A stretch of 64,000 nucleotides of DNA from Anisakis pegreffii (lineage: Eukaryota; Nematoda; Chromadorea; Rhabditida; Anisakidae), in NCBI GenBank assembly GCA_035041965.1, contig JAPYMA010000571.1, positions 1-64,000 on the forward strand, given 5' to 3'. The translations under genes and the position numbers were made by a program. This document shows positions 35,701 through 47,042 of this stretch, one piece after another (the stretch's first letter is position 1; every line of letters begins with the position of its first letter). The notes beneath the pieces were generated by a model. It had not been told where the DNA came from, searched no databases, and worked only from the letters and a program-made list of their open reading frames with translations.

Positions 35701-36363
35701 ATGCTAAATCCGGGGCAAATAGATAGGCAACCGATTCTGTGTACTTTGTCGGATTAAGAAGTCACATGCAGTTGAAAAATTCACTGTTATTGATTCTTAT
35801 CATAATATCAGTCCTAACAACACTTTTATCGTTTTCCTTAAGATTTCTCCTAGGACATTTGAGGGACCAATAGAAATCCTCCCGAAAATGCAAGCACCGA
35901 CGTTATAAATGGCTTTTGTCAGCTGTATTCAATTACCCACCCTTTTGCAATAATTTTTGTGTGCCTTTTCTAGAAATAGAAAGTTTTCGTGTATGTTCTT
36001 GAAACCGGCTGTCACAGTCAGATCGCTATTAACAGATCGAAGTAATCAGAAATGAACAAAAACGGATGAGGATAAAATTTGAAATGCAAAGTTTACATAA
36101 AGAAGCCGGTTGATTGCAACATATAGACAACTCAATCTACAGATTATTAAGAATGATTAGATGTATGAGATTATCGGCATTTACAGTAGTGATACCTTAG
36201 TGGCTGAACGAACAATGACTGCATCATGATTCTTGAGTTCGGCGATCAGTTGATCCTTGGGCAGTTTCGTTTTCTTGACGGCTTTAACACCACCCTTATC
36301 CAGCGCATCGATACAACCTTGTTCAATTTCGTCAGCGATCAGCACCGAATTGATGTGAATCAT
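23708..36363 (-). CDS. PHGDH: D-3-phosphoglycerate dehydrogenase, ten exons, 504 aa
   Basis: Cytosolic NAD+-dependent enzyme that oxidises 3-phosphoglycerate to 3-phosphohydroxypyruvate, the first step of serine synthesis. Exons: 36363-36196, 35655-35529, 26929-26802, 26674-26558, 26060-25812, 25285-25133, 24972-24840, 24717-24596, 24369-24169, 23824-23708. All phases match and the total is 1515 nt. Landmarks: VLIADEI near the start, IVRSATK ending exon 1, [11 protein letters not shown], the Rossmann motif GLGRIG at 151-156, NVARGG with catalytic Arg235, Glu264 in EPP, and catalytic His282 in CTPHLGAST. The C-terminal regulatory part continues to residue 504, close to the ~530 aa of animal PHGDH. 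Intron 2 is 8.6 kb and contains a whole FLYWCH-like gene on the same strand. Introns 4 and 5 each hold a SINE-like repeat. A further short N-terminal exon is not needed. Confidence 0.96.
25447..25730. mobile_element. SINE-like element, copy A (PHGDH intron 5)
   Basis: A ~284-bp unit nearly repeated at 26091-26387 in the same orientation. It begins ..ACATCGAGTGGTTATTTTGTCAAT, has a GC-rich core (GTTGGCCTGCTCGCCTAGCCAG, GGGGTGGCGTAAATTGAG, AACGCGAGCA) and ends GCCTGGCCAATCCAG. It is bracketed by the 14-bp direct repeat GTAATTTATCGTAA at 25433-25446 and 25731-25744, which I read as a target-site duplication. No long ORF is present. TSD length and the lack of terminal inverted repeats favour a retroposed short element over a DNA transposon. 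Confidence 0.75.
26091..26387. mobile_element. SINE-like element, copy B (PHGDH intron 4)
   Basis: Second copy of the 25447-25730 unit. It is bracketed by a different direct repeat, ATGTAGGTATGC, at 26079-26090 and 26388-26399. Its 3' end carries the short duplication TCCAGGTAA-TCCAGGTAA, as in tails of some SINE/LINE-like elements. Separate TSDs show two independent insertions, not one tandem duplication of the exon region. Confidence 0.78.
27162..27167 (-). terminator. Poly(A) signal AATAAA of the nested FLYWCH-like gene
   Basis: AATAAA on the minus strand about 105 nt past the stop at 27272 and still upstream of PHGDH exon 3. This supports an independent transcript ending inside the PHGDH intron. 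Confidence 0.6.
27272..28414 (-). CDS. FLYWCH-like zinc-finger and AT-hook DNA-binding protein, 380 aa, nested in PHGDH intron 2
   Basis: An intact single-exon reading frame of 380 codons. Residues ~20-110 look like a FLYWCH/WRKY-GCM1-type zinc module: an aromatic strand REFAFKTRF, then CYYRCMSCR (Cys62-x2-Cys65) and a distal HFC (His105-x-Cys107), so a C2HC rather than the usual C2HH set and Tyr in place of the family Trp. Residues ~129-141 ([13 protein letters not shown]) are an AT-hook-like basic patch. The rest is Ser/Asn-rich with an acidic run DDDNDDEMD and a basic SRKRR near 335, consistent with a nuclear regulator. C. elegans PEB-1 is a FLYWCH protein worth comparing, but I cannot assign orthology. 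The frame is closed upstream by TAA at 28510-28508, right at an acceptor, so the ATG at 28414 is the likely start. Confidence 0.8.
   Translation of the reverse strand: MTIYTADQLPKFTTHPATFIPTVFGGHVLVYESRSHPGHRREFAFKTRFTNQSGVSSCYYRCMSCRSMKNRVAPGPDGKPPQIPCIAVKNGYIVNDPDFPEANDHFCIPPTIEESKQKEANGFAKAIVKGRPRQKQPRAPRATAANKKRQPYLDQMQAYQEMTSALLNDAANNLFDVSNGFDLDQTFSSASTSSFLSTFSNGLADMCANEEKLNGFGNSDLKKLASGLNFKFGDDDNDDEMDSTTKANNLLASLISSEPALRSALALTTPMTVNSPLSCHHRNASSLELEKNGLSQLFRQSPESYTALVMNSLSSQCDSRPTSTNSQFMPTSTSTSRKRRASPNYVESHLEQILDRYVVNNWELPDNGLLSPIFSMNIVL
28511..28520 (-). promoter_or_regulatory. Likely trans-splice acceptor of the FLYWCH-like gene
   Basis: CTTGATTTCAG on the minus strand ends at 28511. 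It is followed by an in-frame TAA and a 96-nt leader before the ATG, so it cannot join a coding exon in that frame. Spliced-leader addition or a non-coding 5' exon fits. Confidence 0.5.
32826..32853. repeat. (CCGAG)n-type simple repeat
   Basis: Short tandem CGAGCCGAGCCGAGCCG in otherwise AT-rich DNA, inside a GC-richer block. Large overlapping minus-strand frames here (for example 33210-32653) are low-complexity by-products. Confidence 0.8.
33549..33571. repeat. GGAT tetranucleotide microsatellite
   Basis: GGATGGATGGATGGATAGATGA, a short imperfect tetramer run. Confidence 0.85.
34817..35040 (-). CDS. Candidate coding exon of unknown gene inside PHGDH intron 2
   Basis: On the minus strand an acceptor-like TTAACAG at 35041 opens a GC-richer frame that runs to TAA at 34817. 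It has protein-like, hydrophilic content: [28 protein letters not shown], then a Gln/Pro/Thr-rich tail. No domain is recognised. It could be an alternative upstream exon of the nested FLYWCH-like gene, though the phases I tried did not join, or a separate small gene. The plus-strand frame on top of it is a shadow. Confidence 0.3.
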
Positions 36364-39333
36364 CGTGGAACAGGACACTGTTACCTTTAAAATCAAGCAT
36401 CTTAAGCATCGAAGTATTCAATCATCAGTTAATGCACGAAGACACTGTAAACAAATCTCTCCCCGAATCAATGCCATTTCATTGGATGATCAACAAAAAT
36501 TGGTGATAAATCTCCCGATTGATACTTACATCTGCTTACACAATTTTTTAAATAATGTTATCCACAATGATTAATTCTCCCTACACAACCCATTTAAACT
36601 GAAGTGTTCACTTAAATCTATAATCACGGTTGACCTAATATCATTATCTCGTTTCTGTGGTTGTTTGGCAAACTTTTTTTAAAAGTATATTCGGTTTAGT
36701 GGATGTTAATAGAAGACTGATATACATATATGATGGTTGATATAAACGTTTTTTCAAATGATGATATCGCACATAGTCGATGATATTGAAGCAAAAAATA
36801 AACTCGAACAGCGAAACATTTCATGAATGAAAGATATATTGAATAAAATTAACGACAAAAACTCAATTGAATTCAATTGCGTTCTCCGTTCCACTTTCTT
36901 TCACTAAAAGTAGAAGAAGATGAAGTTGAACGAGGTAATGAAAATCGTTGAACTTTACAAATAATCGTCCAGAAACGTCGTTGATGAACTCGTTCTAGTA
37001 TGGTACAGAAGAGTGCATACTAGCCATGTAATCACACAAAACTAATATTACACAAAACTGCTTGATTTGCGGTAGAAAAGGAATTTCTTCAATCGCTTCT
37101 TTGATCAACAGATTCCGATGGTTATATAGCAATTCGTACTGTTGAATGCCAAGGCCAAATGAAAACAAAAAACAACGCAAACTAACAATCCTGTTGTATC
37201 AGTGGGATGTTTTTATCAATGTATTTATATACTGCGATCATATTTAGTTGCATCATGTTGCCCTTCCATAACGTCATTTGACCCTGATGGTTATCCTCCG
37301 TTGTTGTTGTTGACATAAATTCATCCATTCCGCCTTTTGATGATTGATGTCAATTTAATTTTTCCACAGGCAACAATTGTTTCCGGAACACGGATGATAA
37401 CAATTTTATGCCCGAAGAGTTTAAAATGAGATAATTAAGATGACCATAGTTATGAATCGTCCATCATTCAGCAATATAACACATTTGATTGATAATAAAG
37501 ATTTAATGAAATGCAACAATACATAGTTTAAATCGCCACTTAGCGATTTGATTGCGGTATCTTTTCAAATTATTGCTTGAAATAAATGAAAATTAAAATG
37601 TTCGAATTATCTCTGCAACAAAACAACGAAAGAAACTGCAATGAAAGATGTTCAAGATTTATTCAGTAGATGAAAATTTGGTAACGATTCTTATTACAAA
37701 ATAAATTGCGACTTTAACAATGTATCAAAATAAGTCGTAAACTACACAGCATCCAACAAAATCTGTAGCTCCAAACCAACTGAGCAGATTTAATGGACGT
37801 TGAGAATTTGAATAGAGAATTTAATATATCCTGATGTTTTTAAGAAATCTGACAATAATATCTGCGTCCTGGGGTAAGCGGCAGTGCAAGGATCTTACGT
37901 ACCCACGGTTGAATTACTCGTGTTCATTATAGAATTCTATGAGCCCAATCGACCCAACTTTGCGAAGGATTGCTTACGAAAAAACAACCTTTGACTTCAA
38001 TTCGTCACTGATTAGTTCACCGAAAGGCGTGAAGAGAAATCAAAACGATCATCCATATCGGTCCTCAGTCATGAATAAAATCGAAGGAGTCGATGTAATT
38101 CGTCATTTTATCAACTACCAACTTAATTGCGCAGATGAGGGTCATTAAGCATACCGAAATGATCTTATACTGGGAGCATTAAGGTATTCTCGAAATCTTT
38201 TTGAAGGATCTGAAAGCGAGGCTCAACATTCAGCCTGTTTCAATATTCCTCAATAACAGCGAAAATCGCGCAGTCGTTCTCTGAACTTATTATTCAGCAA
38301 CGCTTTAACTGTGGAAAACCATTCACAACGGTGGCCGTTTCTGACGTGCAGCATATGATCTGAATGAAGTAATAGTTACATGCAAAACCAAAGCTATGCC
38401 ACCTTCAAAGTGAAAACATTTCCACAAGACATTCTCGCAGAACAGAGAGAATTTCAATTGCTTCACTACATGTATACTATTTGTGACTAATGAACATCAC
38501 TGGTCGCGCCAGGTGGCATAACTTTCATAAATTAACATTTCGTGTCAAATTCTGTTGCAATTTTGAAAATTACCGAATCTCAGCTAAAAGCTGATATATA
38601 TCTTTCTTATTAATTTCTTTTCTCAGGACCGAGAGAATTTCAATTATTCCATTATGCATACCAATTGTAACTATTGAACATCACCACTCCTCACGCCAAG
38701 TAGCATAACTCTCGTAAGTGAGCATTTACGGTCAAAGTCCATCTAGGGTGCTTAATCTAGGGTACTTAATCACGACTACAAGATAGTATATATCTTGGTT
38801 ATGAATTATTCTTGTTGAATGGGTAACAACTTCAATTATTTCTTAAACATTTCTATTTCAAACCAACCAGAAGATCTCGGGCATACCTTTACTGCTGTCC
38901 ATTCTATACATCATGCTTCATTCTGCTTGGTGTACATCACGAAACGATATCTAAATTACTCGAATTTGTTATCGTTAAATGGGTAAGAAATCCACATTTC
39001 TTAACATCTATTCTTCGTATTCCTTGCGATTAGCACATAAAACTGCGAGATCTGTCAATTGGCCACTTGGCGAACTGTCACTCCAAATTGTCGGAGTGGC
39101 ACATTGTCGTAAAGCAAATTGTCGTAGATCGTCTTTTCAAGAAGTGTGCTTATCGATAGTATTAAAAATTTCCTATCCAGTCACGTTTTCGAGTGGATGG
39201 AAATTTTGCTCTTCGTCCACATCGCATTCATCCATCCGTCTTATCATTCAAATAAATGTTTAATTAATGCCGGTCATGTGTAGATCAGTTTCGCAGATGA
39301 TCGCCTTTTGCTGATTTTGTTTTCGATACTTCA
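36364..39333. other. Intergenic, divergent promoter region between PHGDH and the mitochondrial gene
   Basis: No supportable gene. PHGDH starts leftward at 36363 and the mitochondrial gene rightward at 39350, so both promoters should lie here. Frames at 37939-38148 and 38979-39263 lack motifs. A tandem repeat occupies 38448-38820. Confidence 0.5.
38448..38820. repeat. Tandem duplication, unit ~180 bp
   Basis: Unit 1 (about 38448-38628) and unit 2 (about 38629-38820) share GAGAGAATTTCAATT, AACATCAC, GCGCCAGGTGGCATAACT/CACGCCAAGTAGCATAACT, and a later GATA..TATATCTT..TTATTAATT/TTATGAATT segment, in the same order. Identity is roughly 65-70% by eye. Non-coding. Confidence 0.65.
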
Positions 39334-39334
39334 G
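39323..39334 (+). promoter_or_regulatory. Likely trans-splice acceptor of the mitochondrial gene
   Basis: TCGATACTTCAG ends 15 nt upstream of the ATG at 39350. There is no upstream coding exon, so spliced-leader addition is the simplest reading. Confidence 0.55.
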
Positions 39335-39349
39335 GTTCAAACATCCTCA

Positions 39350-40240
39350 ATGAGCTTACATCGAACACTGATCCCGCTGAGACGTTTCCCTGTGTTTGCG
39401 AAGCGTTTCTCGTCCACAGCTAGCTCACCATCGTCAGGGTTATCATTTCTGTATTGCATTTGTTTGATTTCAAAATGACCAAATTTTGAGAATATTTCTC
39501 GAGAAATGCATTACATATTATTAGGGCGATTAGAATTTCAGTGTTTTTGACATATCGGTTTGACATTCTAAAGGTCACTGTGCATCTGAAGTTTTAATTT
39601 TTTGCATTGTTGTTCGATCAGAAAAGAAAACAGATCTTGAACGTGAATAATTTAGTGATAATGTTTTTTCGATTCAATTTCAGTGACCCTGTGAACTTAT
39701 TTCGACAAATAAATAAATTTGCGAGTGAAGGTAAATGGGATTCAATCAATAACGCCCCAAAACTGTTCCTGTTCTGTAAGGATAAGGCTGATGTCTATAA
39801 GGCTTATTACAATCTGGTTAGTATTTTCTTTCTTTACTTCTCTACCTCATTATCAATCACGGATTTCCTAAAGTTTTTTGGACTTCCGAGTTTCGCAAAT
39901 TTTTCAACTCAGCTGATTCTTTCTTACTTGATCGATTCTGGTTCATATATAGCGGTCAGTGGAGACTTTATGTTGCTAGGCAGAGGAGGATACTGTGGTT
40001 TGAAACAATCAGTAAAATCATTTTTGCATCTCAAAAAAATTTTTGTTTATTTAGGTGCCACCAAATGCGAACATATTTGCTCGAAGTCCTTACGGACAAT
40101 ACATGAAAGCGTTGTGGAGGACATTTCTACTTTTCGGCGGTGCTTGGGCTCTGGCCAAAGTTTATGAGTTGACTGTACCCGAAGAGTATCGTCTTCATTA
40201 TAAATATCGTGAGAAACACGATGAACATGCCAAACACTAG
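39350..40240 (+). CDS. Small single-pass mitochondrial inner-membrane protein, three exons, 135 aa
   Basis: Exons 39350-39438, 39684-39816 and 40055-40240; phases match and the frame closes at TAG. The N-terminus (MSLHRTLIPLRRFPVFAKRF then SSTASS) is a typical mitochondrial presequence: basic, Arg/Ser/Leu-rich, no acids. A hydrophilic middle (QINKFASEGKWDSINNAPK) is followed by a conserved-looking run with one likely membrane helix (WRTFLLFGGAWALAKVYEL) and a charged, His-rich tail (YKYREKHDEHAKH). Length, single helix and short charged tail are those of accessory subunits of respiratory complexes, most like small complex I subunits. I cannot name the subunit. The ORF continuing past 39816 into intron 2 (to 40167 in another frame) is not the mRNA frame. 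Confidence 0.82.
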
Positions 40241-40447
40241 GGTGCACAGTTTTTGTTCTGACGTTTTGTATTGTTTTGATTATTTTTCCCCAAACGATTT
40301 GAAACGCAGTTGTATAGGTGATATAATGTCAGTAAAGTTCTAATACGATTTGAACTAATAGTTCAACTAGTCCGTGTTATCGTCAGATATTTCCTTTGCT
40401 TTTGAAACATTGAAATCGCTTACTTCATGTCGTGTATTTGAGGGATT

Positions 40448-40517
40448 ATACATAGTAAAGTGCACGTTATTGATGCTGATAGCATCATAGACAGCAGTCT
40501 GAATATTAATCCAATCA
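40448..40517. repeat. Direct repeat ~70 bp, copy 1 (copy 2 at 41436-41508)
   Basis: Shared text: AGTAAAGTG..TTATTGAT..GAGAGCATCA/TAGCATCA, CAGACA, AGTCT, AATATTAATC and AATCAAC, in the same order and orientation. Non-coding. Confidence 0.7.
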
Positions 40518-41435
40518 ACTTTTACTACGTGCAAATATGAATTTTCAGCAGTGGTATTTCTCAATGAATATCACTGCTGCCAAATCGTATTATTTTGCCT
40601 TATACAGAGTCTGAAGTATTTGAATCATTGTGAGCATCCAAGAGCGCCGATCGTCTTGAATCCTGTGTCCATACTTTATTAGCCGTTGATTTGTAAGTGC
40701 TCGAAAGGGGTATTAAGAACGTATTAACTGTTTTGCTTGACTTCTGAAAACAGTATTCATTCTCCTCTGTTCACTGTGTGAAAAAGTGAATGAAAGTTCT
40801 GAGAGAATTATTCTGAAACATTTTCACTTCGTAAAAGCTATAGGTTTTTGATAGAGTTGGTTTGAAGCTTGTAACAGAAAAGAAAATTTCAAATTCACGG
40901 GAAGCATAATGTGCGTAATGCGGATTTGTTGAAAGCGATATCGGACAGTCGAAATAATACGAAGAGGTAACGAAATGAGTTTATTCGACAAGCGGATGAA
41001 CAATAAAGCATTTTCAGTAACATACTGTTACTACTGCTGCAAATCGTTCTTTTGATTGTTGCCTCACAGCTTAATTGTGCGATTTTCATATCGTAAAGTT
41101 TACCCTCTCCTTTGTCAACAGATAAAATTGCGATCCTAGCAGTTCTGATCACGTTATCGGATTCATGCTTGACCGTTGTTGAAACTCGATTACGCTTATG
41201 GATAACGGGTTTTTGTGTAGATGTTAGACTTGGCTTATACTGAGAATCATGGAAAGGAGGGTGATTGATTGGAAGTAATTTAACATCAATTTGAAATATT
41301 TAGCAAGCCATCTGCCTTTCAAAGATTTTCAGCTGCATGAGTACTCGAATTGTTCATTTTGAAATAAATCAGATCGAATCATGTAATACTTCTAAAATAA
41401 TGAATGGAATCGAGATTGTCATATATTCAAGTAGT

Positions 41436-41508
41436 TATGTACAGTAAAGTGATATCTTATTGATCGTGAGAGCATCACAGACAAAAGTCTAAATATTAAT
41501 CGAATCAA
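41436..41508. repeat. Direct repeat ~70 bp, copy 2
   Basis: Diverged second copy of 40448-40517, about 1 kb downstream, same orientation. Confidence 0.7.
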
Positions 41509-42479
41509 CGATGATCACAGTATGATCGATTAACGATCGAATCGCGTCCATAAAAGCGACTAAGTCGGTTACAGTGAATCCGTGTTTCAGGTCCTCCCCC
41601 GTATCGATGACTATATTGGCTCGCGTTTTTCGTATCGAACATGGCACACACCTAAAGCATGCAAATATCTCTCAAAAATGTTCAGAGTTTTCAGTGGTAC
41701 CGAACACACATAAACCTAAAAGTTTCAGAGGTATACACGTCTGAAAATTATTTCCGGAAGCAAAGCTCGGAGTAATCAATTCAAGTCAGGCTTGTTGGCT
41801 CAAGAAGCACTGGAAATAAGCTTTGCAGAGTCAATTTATTGATCAGTTATGTACGATCGTGCAAATATATAATTGTCATTTGTCGACCATCGATTAAGAT
41901 TACTCCAATTGTGAGATGTTTCTGAGATAGGAAAATGAGATTACTTTTTTTCTCATTATTCCCGATACAGTATTTTTCTAATTTTCGGCAAACTCTATCA
42001 ACATCAAGTTCCGTACTGTGTTAACGAAAACGCTGTTCTAGCGATTCCGGATGAAATGTTATTTCTTGTATGAAGCCAAGTGCTCATCACTTATAAGCTC
42101 TTTCAAAGAGACGTAATCGTCAAGATCGCTTCAAGAGTTCACCGTTAGAATAATGAACAAACTGGCTGACCGTGTCACATCACTTGCCCATTTGATCGGG
42201 CACTGAGCCATACCCCACGTTCTGGTGGTTGTGAATTTACCACAGTCTTGATCCTCGAAATATAGCACTTGAATAGAATTCAACGGGATCGTTTTACTTT
42301 TCCTGCAAGGTAAGTGATACTCATTATTCCGTCAGGAAGATGATGCGTTTAGAAATTAATTAGAGGAATGAGAAAATTGTGTTTGATTTTTAGGAAGCAT
42401 TTAATTTATTCAGAAGTTTAATTTCATCTAATCGCCTGGAATCAGCTTTATGTGCTACACTTCATCTGTAACAGATGCC

Positions 42480-42562
42480 GAGTTGAAGTGGTACGGTGAC
42501 ATTCAGTTGAAGTAATACGGTTAAAGTAGTAGAGTTAAAGTAGAGTAGAGTAAACTTAAAGT
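42480..42562. repeat. Degenerate tandem repeat (GTTAAAGTAGTA-like)
   Basis: Units such as GTTGAAGTGGTACG, GTTGAAGTAATACG, GTTAAAGTAGTAGA, GTTAAAGTAGAGTA follow one another with drift in a ~13-nt period. Low-complexity, non-coding. Confidence 0.75.
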
Positions 42563-43950
42563 AGGTCCTCTCTAGATGGCATTGTCCATATCTGCCCAAC
42601 AATTTCGAAGGAAACCATCCTCTATTCTGATAGTTCTTCATGAGTCTCACATAAATCCGTCAAGGTATTTTGAAACACCGAAAGAGAATAAATCAAGTGA
42701 TCCACTGTCAATTTGACCGACGGCACGATTCTGATTTATAAATGCAACGAGAAAGTACTTGAAGTGATACGTGCCTGGATGGGAAATGATAATTCTTAAT
42801 GGTAACACTATAATCGCCCAGTGTCACGAATTCGTCTTCATAATGATTCATTCTATTTTATCAAATTCAACCCTCAGCCACCCCAAATGAGATTTATCCT
42901 GAAACATCAAGTACGCATATTTGCAAAAGTGCTACATTTCAGTGCAAATTCATACTCTGGAATAACAAAACATTCAACACGAGTATAATTGCATCGCGAT
43001 GTGGAAAGGCTTAAAGCATTCAAGTGTTCAAGAAACCGTAAAGATCATTCTCAAACAGCTTATGCTAAAAACGTGATCAATTTAAGAATATGTCTCAAAA
43101 TTAGATACCGCTATCATCCGTATATTTGAAAAGACCAGAACGTTCACTGTATCTTATCATAACCATTCACAAAACACTGACAATGAGAACACATGCGATA
43201 ATTATATTGATAATTGTGAGAACAATTTCACTTCATTCTTGATAATATGAACTATGCAAAAATTACGAAAAATAGATTTTAATCTACATTGAATGGTGAG
43301 TTGATCGAGGTCGGATCCATCGGAATAAGATTAAGGTAAGGTATGCGATCAATTCAGGACATAGGGCAAAATATTCTGATATCATTGAATGGCATTGAGT
43401 GAAGCAGATTCATGATCAAATGTCAACTGAATAATAATAGTTCTATGAATGCTAAGAGAAATGAAGAGGCGTTTGTCAAATAACTTTCAAAGAAATGTTG
43501 AGGATCGCATCGAATCCGCTTAAGCACGATTATCATTTCCTTCAATGTTATATTGACTCATATTCCTCTTTAGCTTAGCAGGCTCTCCGCCCAATCAAGT
43601 GTTTATAGGATTCTTACTATAAAGATTTTTTAAAAGATTTCCAGACCATCCTATACCACCTACATGTTATCGTTAAAGGATTTTAATGTTTACTGCTTAC
43701 ATGAATCAATTTAATACATTTTCGATGTTTGACTAATCGTTTCCAACTAATCGTCTCCTTGATAAACTTTGCTTTCTGCAGTTGATCAATAGAATTAATT
43801 AAATCTGCATCATATTGCGTTAACATCTTCGTCAGAGTAGCGGATGTTGATAAACCTTGCTTTCTGCAGTTGATGAATGCCTTAGCGAATGGATAACGTT
43901 AAGAACTACTGGCAACACTTTCTGTTTTGATGATTTGTCATAGTGTATTG

Positions 43951-44003
43951 CGAGGAGCGGGGAATTTCGTGGACTCTGTCTCCATTTCCCTCTCCCCGCC
44001 TCG
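43951..44003. repeat. GC-rich stem-loop
   Basis: CGAGGAGCGGGG at 43951-43962 pairs with CCCCGCCTCG at 43994-44003, with a 2-nt bulge and a ~31-nt loop, in an AT-rich setting. Further short self-complementary text (CGAAAATTTTCGAGG) follows near 44106. The overlapping minus-strand frame 44167-43832 is probably a by-product. Confidence 0.5.
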
Positions 44004-47000
44004 AAAATTTTAATGGAGGCTGCATTTTTGTAGCCCCAACTGCTAAATTCATCCCTGACTTTTTCCATCCCCGAGTTCTCTGGTTTTCTTGAGGATCTTC
44101 GTTGCCCGAAAATTTTCGAGGAATTCCCCGAAAGTTGATTAAGACAGTGTGCTGATATTCTTTGCAATAAACAAAACTTAATATTATCGAGGACTGGAAC
44201 GGATCAATCCGTTTCCATTGATTACTATTATAAAATGTGCTTCAATTTACGGCAAGCTCATCTCACAACCAAGCTACGCATCATACTCAGCTGTCGTTGA
44301 GGAGCGGGACTGGGATCCACCGCTCTGGCCGAATTGCTCACCAATGGGATTCACCCAGTCGAAAATTCGCCCTTATTGTTAGATGAACACAGTCATGTGT
44401 GTTGTTCCCACTTAAATCGAATGAAATGGACTCAATTTATGTTGCAAGAACGAATGAAATGAAGCTGAAGAAAACTTGTACTTGTTCTGCACTAAAAGTG
44501 TCCTTTTGAGAATTTGCTTGAAAGTGGAAAAAAAATCAAATTCCAGGAAAACTAATTTCCGTTTGTTTAATTTACCCTAAGGCGAGAGAAATTTGAAAAG
44601 TGCATCGAGTAAACTTTTAATTGCCGACTCTAAATGGTTAAGAAGTGTGTTTGTCATGCTTCATTATCGTCATCCTTCATTTATACACGACAACATCCTC
44701 GTTTGTGGGCCCATTTCGAAGCCTTTCAGAAGCAGTTTTGTTTGTAGTGCAACAGATTTTTGATTGATGACCAGTATTTTCTTTTTTTGTTGTTGTTGAA
44801 ATATTAATCGTAGGCACAAATTGCATTCATACTGTGATTGCTCAATACTGAATATAACGAGTTGATATTTTGCAAATGTGAGCATTGCATTGCATGAGAC
44901 GATGCAACCGCACAAAAACTTTAAACATCTTGCAAATCTTTAAAAATTTTTGACTGATGATTTACATCGAACATTAGGTACTCCATTCAGAGAACGTCTC
45001 CAACGGAACAGCGCTAATTTCTTGTGACAACAATTCCGATGAAGTCCTCTTAAAGTGGACATTTTGAAATGTTTCTCTCGTTGAATTCGTTCCCAACAAG
45101 AACACGAAGCATATACAAATGTGCAAATGACAAAAATGTGCGAATCAGTTGTCGTTGTTAATCATTCACTGATAAAAATCATTTATTTTTTACGAAACCA
45201 AGAACGAACGAAACCGTAATGCAATACTCGCAACATTCACCGAATCAAACTGTAATTTTCTCATGAAGCAATCTGACAGTGGTGATAAAAACACTGCAAA
45301 CATGCACAGCATTCCACAAATACATAAAACGAAAAGAGAACAGAATAAAATCGAAACAATAACAACGAAACGCGAATTACCGGTTCAAAGGAATAACACA
45401 ACAACAAATACAAAAAAAACACGATATGTAATTTCTACTGGCAGAAGACTAGTGCGATTTCAGTTTGATATTTCATGTACACAAGTTTCATGTCAACACT
45501 GTTACTTACAATTAGGAATTCCATTGCAGACATTAAACTATAAAATCATATTTCATTCTTTTTACATTTGAATATTCATTGTCAATGAACATTACTGCGA
45601 AAACGTCAAAAACATTTTTATTTACGATTAGACGAGTAAAACAGTCATTTGGAATTAATTCATTTCAGCAGAACGAAGGCAAGAGTTTAGCAACTTGAAA
45701 ACAAGATTATCGGATGACGGTGTTCATTTTATAAGTGAGAATATGAACTGATTCTATTATAGATACTGATCTTGCCTTACTGAAGGTATCACCAGATGTT
45801 TAGCTAGGTATTCAATTAATTTTCATCATTCTTAAATAGAAATTTTAGAATTCATCATTCTGAAAGAAAAGTCGACAAACGGATTGAAGGAAGCAATGGA
45901 TTACAATTTGCACTTAGACTTAGGCTCATACGGGCGTTGGCGTATCTATTAAACAAATGGGTGCTTTGTCGGGATCAGCCTTAACTAAGCCCAAATGCAA
46001 ATCATCGCTATACCTCATCCTGATTATCTTAAAGTGTTTACGATGACACGTCTTGAAATGAAATATAGATGAAGCTATATAAAATAATATTTTAACGCCT
46101 ACCGGAACAGCCATACACTAGAATTAATCCAAGTCTTATTGAGAACAGATAGGACTTCATACGGATGACATTTGAAAGATAAATTTCATTGAAAATTAAA
46201 CTCAATAAGAACTACACTTAATGACAGTACAAATTTAGTTGGAAAAAAAGATTTACGCGTTAAGAAATGTTAATCACTGAAAATATGAATGAGTATCATT
46301 ATCACCATTGTTAGAAATATGCTCCTCGACAGAATTTCAATGAATAGACAGTAGAAGAGATATCGAAAAGAAAGGAAAACAATAAAAAGCTCGACCACAA
46401 CACCGCACATGAGTTGAAACTATACAAAGGTATACAATTAGGATTGGCACGATCACCGTTTCTTCGCCGAAATGACGACTTGAAAAATCGTGCCCTGCCA
46501 ACCATGCACATATTTTTTAAAATAGGTTACACATAGAAATGTTTGTGTTTCCAGAGAAAAGACAGCAAAGAAAGAAATGAAAAACAGATACACGTAACGA
46601 GCGTATAGCACTGAACAAAAGCCCTTGACGGCAGTGATCGTCGGTAGTTTCTTCTAAGTTTTAGCGAATGCTTTCTGCCGCAATCCGAATGATCTATTGA
46701 ACGATTTGTTAGATTGAAAAACTAATTCATCATGAAAGAAATTACTTCTTCATCGTAAAAAGCTCTTTGCAAAAACAAGAGTCTACCTCGCCAAAGAAAC
46801 CATTCACGAAAGCACAGAATATCATCCGGAAGCTAGAGCATCTAACACGAAACATTTTACGATTAGGGCTTATCGTCAATGATTTACGACTAGAAATTTA
46901 TAATGAAGCAACGAAATGTAATGTGAGTTTATCAAATACACAATCTACGTAATCGTGAGCGTATCGAATATGATAACGAACTGCCATGAGAATTTCACGC

Positions 47001-47010
47001 ATCAGACCGT

Positions 47011-47042
47011 TTTCTAGTCGAAAGCAGTTTTTCGACTAGAAA
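47011..47042. repeat. Perfect 13-bp hairpin
   Basis: TTTCTAGTCGAAA (47011-47023), a 6-nt loop, then its exact complement TTTCGACTAGAAA (47030-47042). Its length is too short for a typical pre-miRNA. Confidence 0.85.

Noticed and set aside
39607..40167. 186-aa plus-strand single frame over the mitochondrial gene
   Set aside because: It reads through two introns and leaves the correct frame at 40055; the three-exon model gives a coherent mitochondrial protein.
43832..44167. 111-aa minus-strand frame
   Set aside because: No known motif, no convincing splice signals, and it overlaps self-complementary GC-rich repeat sequence.
45926..46114. Minus-strand exon-like tail YSDDLHLGLVKADPDKAP
   Set aside because: An ATAATCAG acceptor is present, but no phase-compatible upstream exon was found and no family is recognised.
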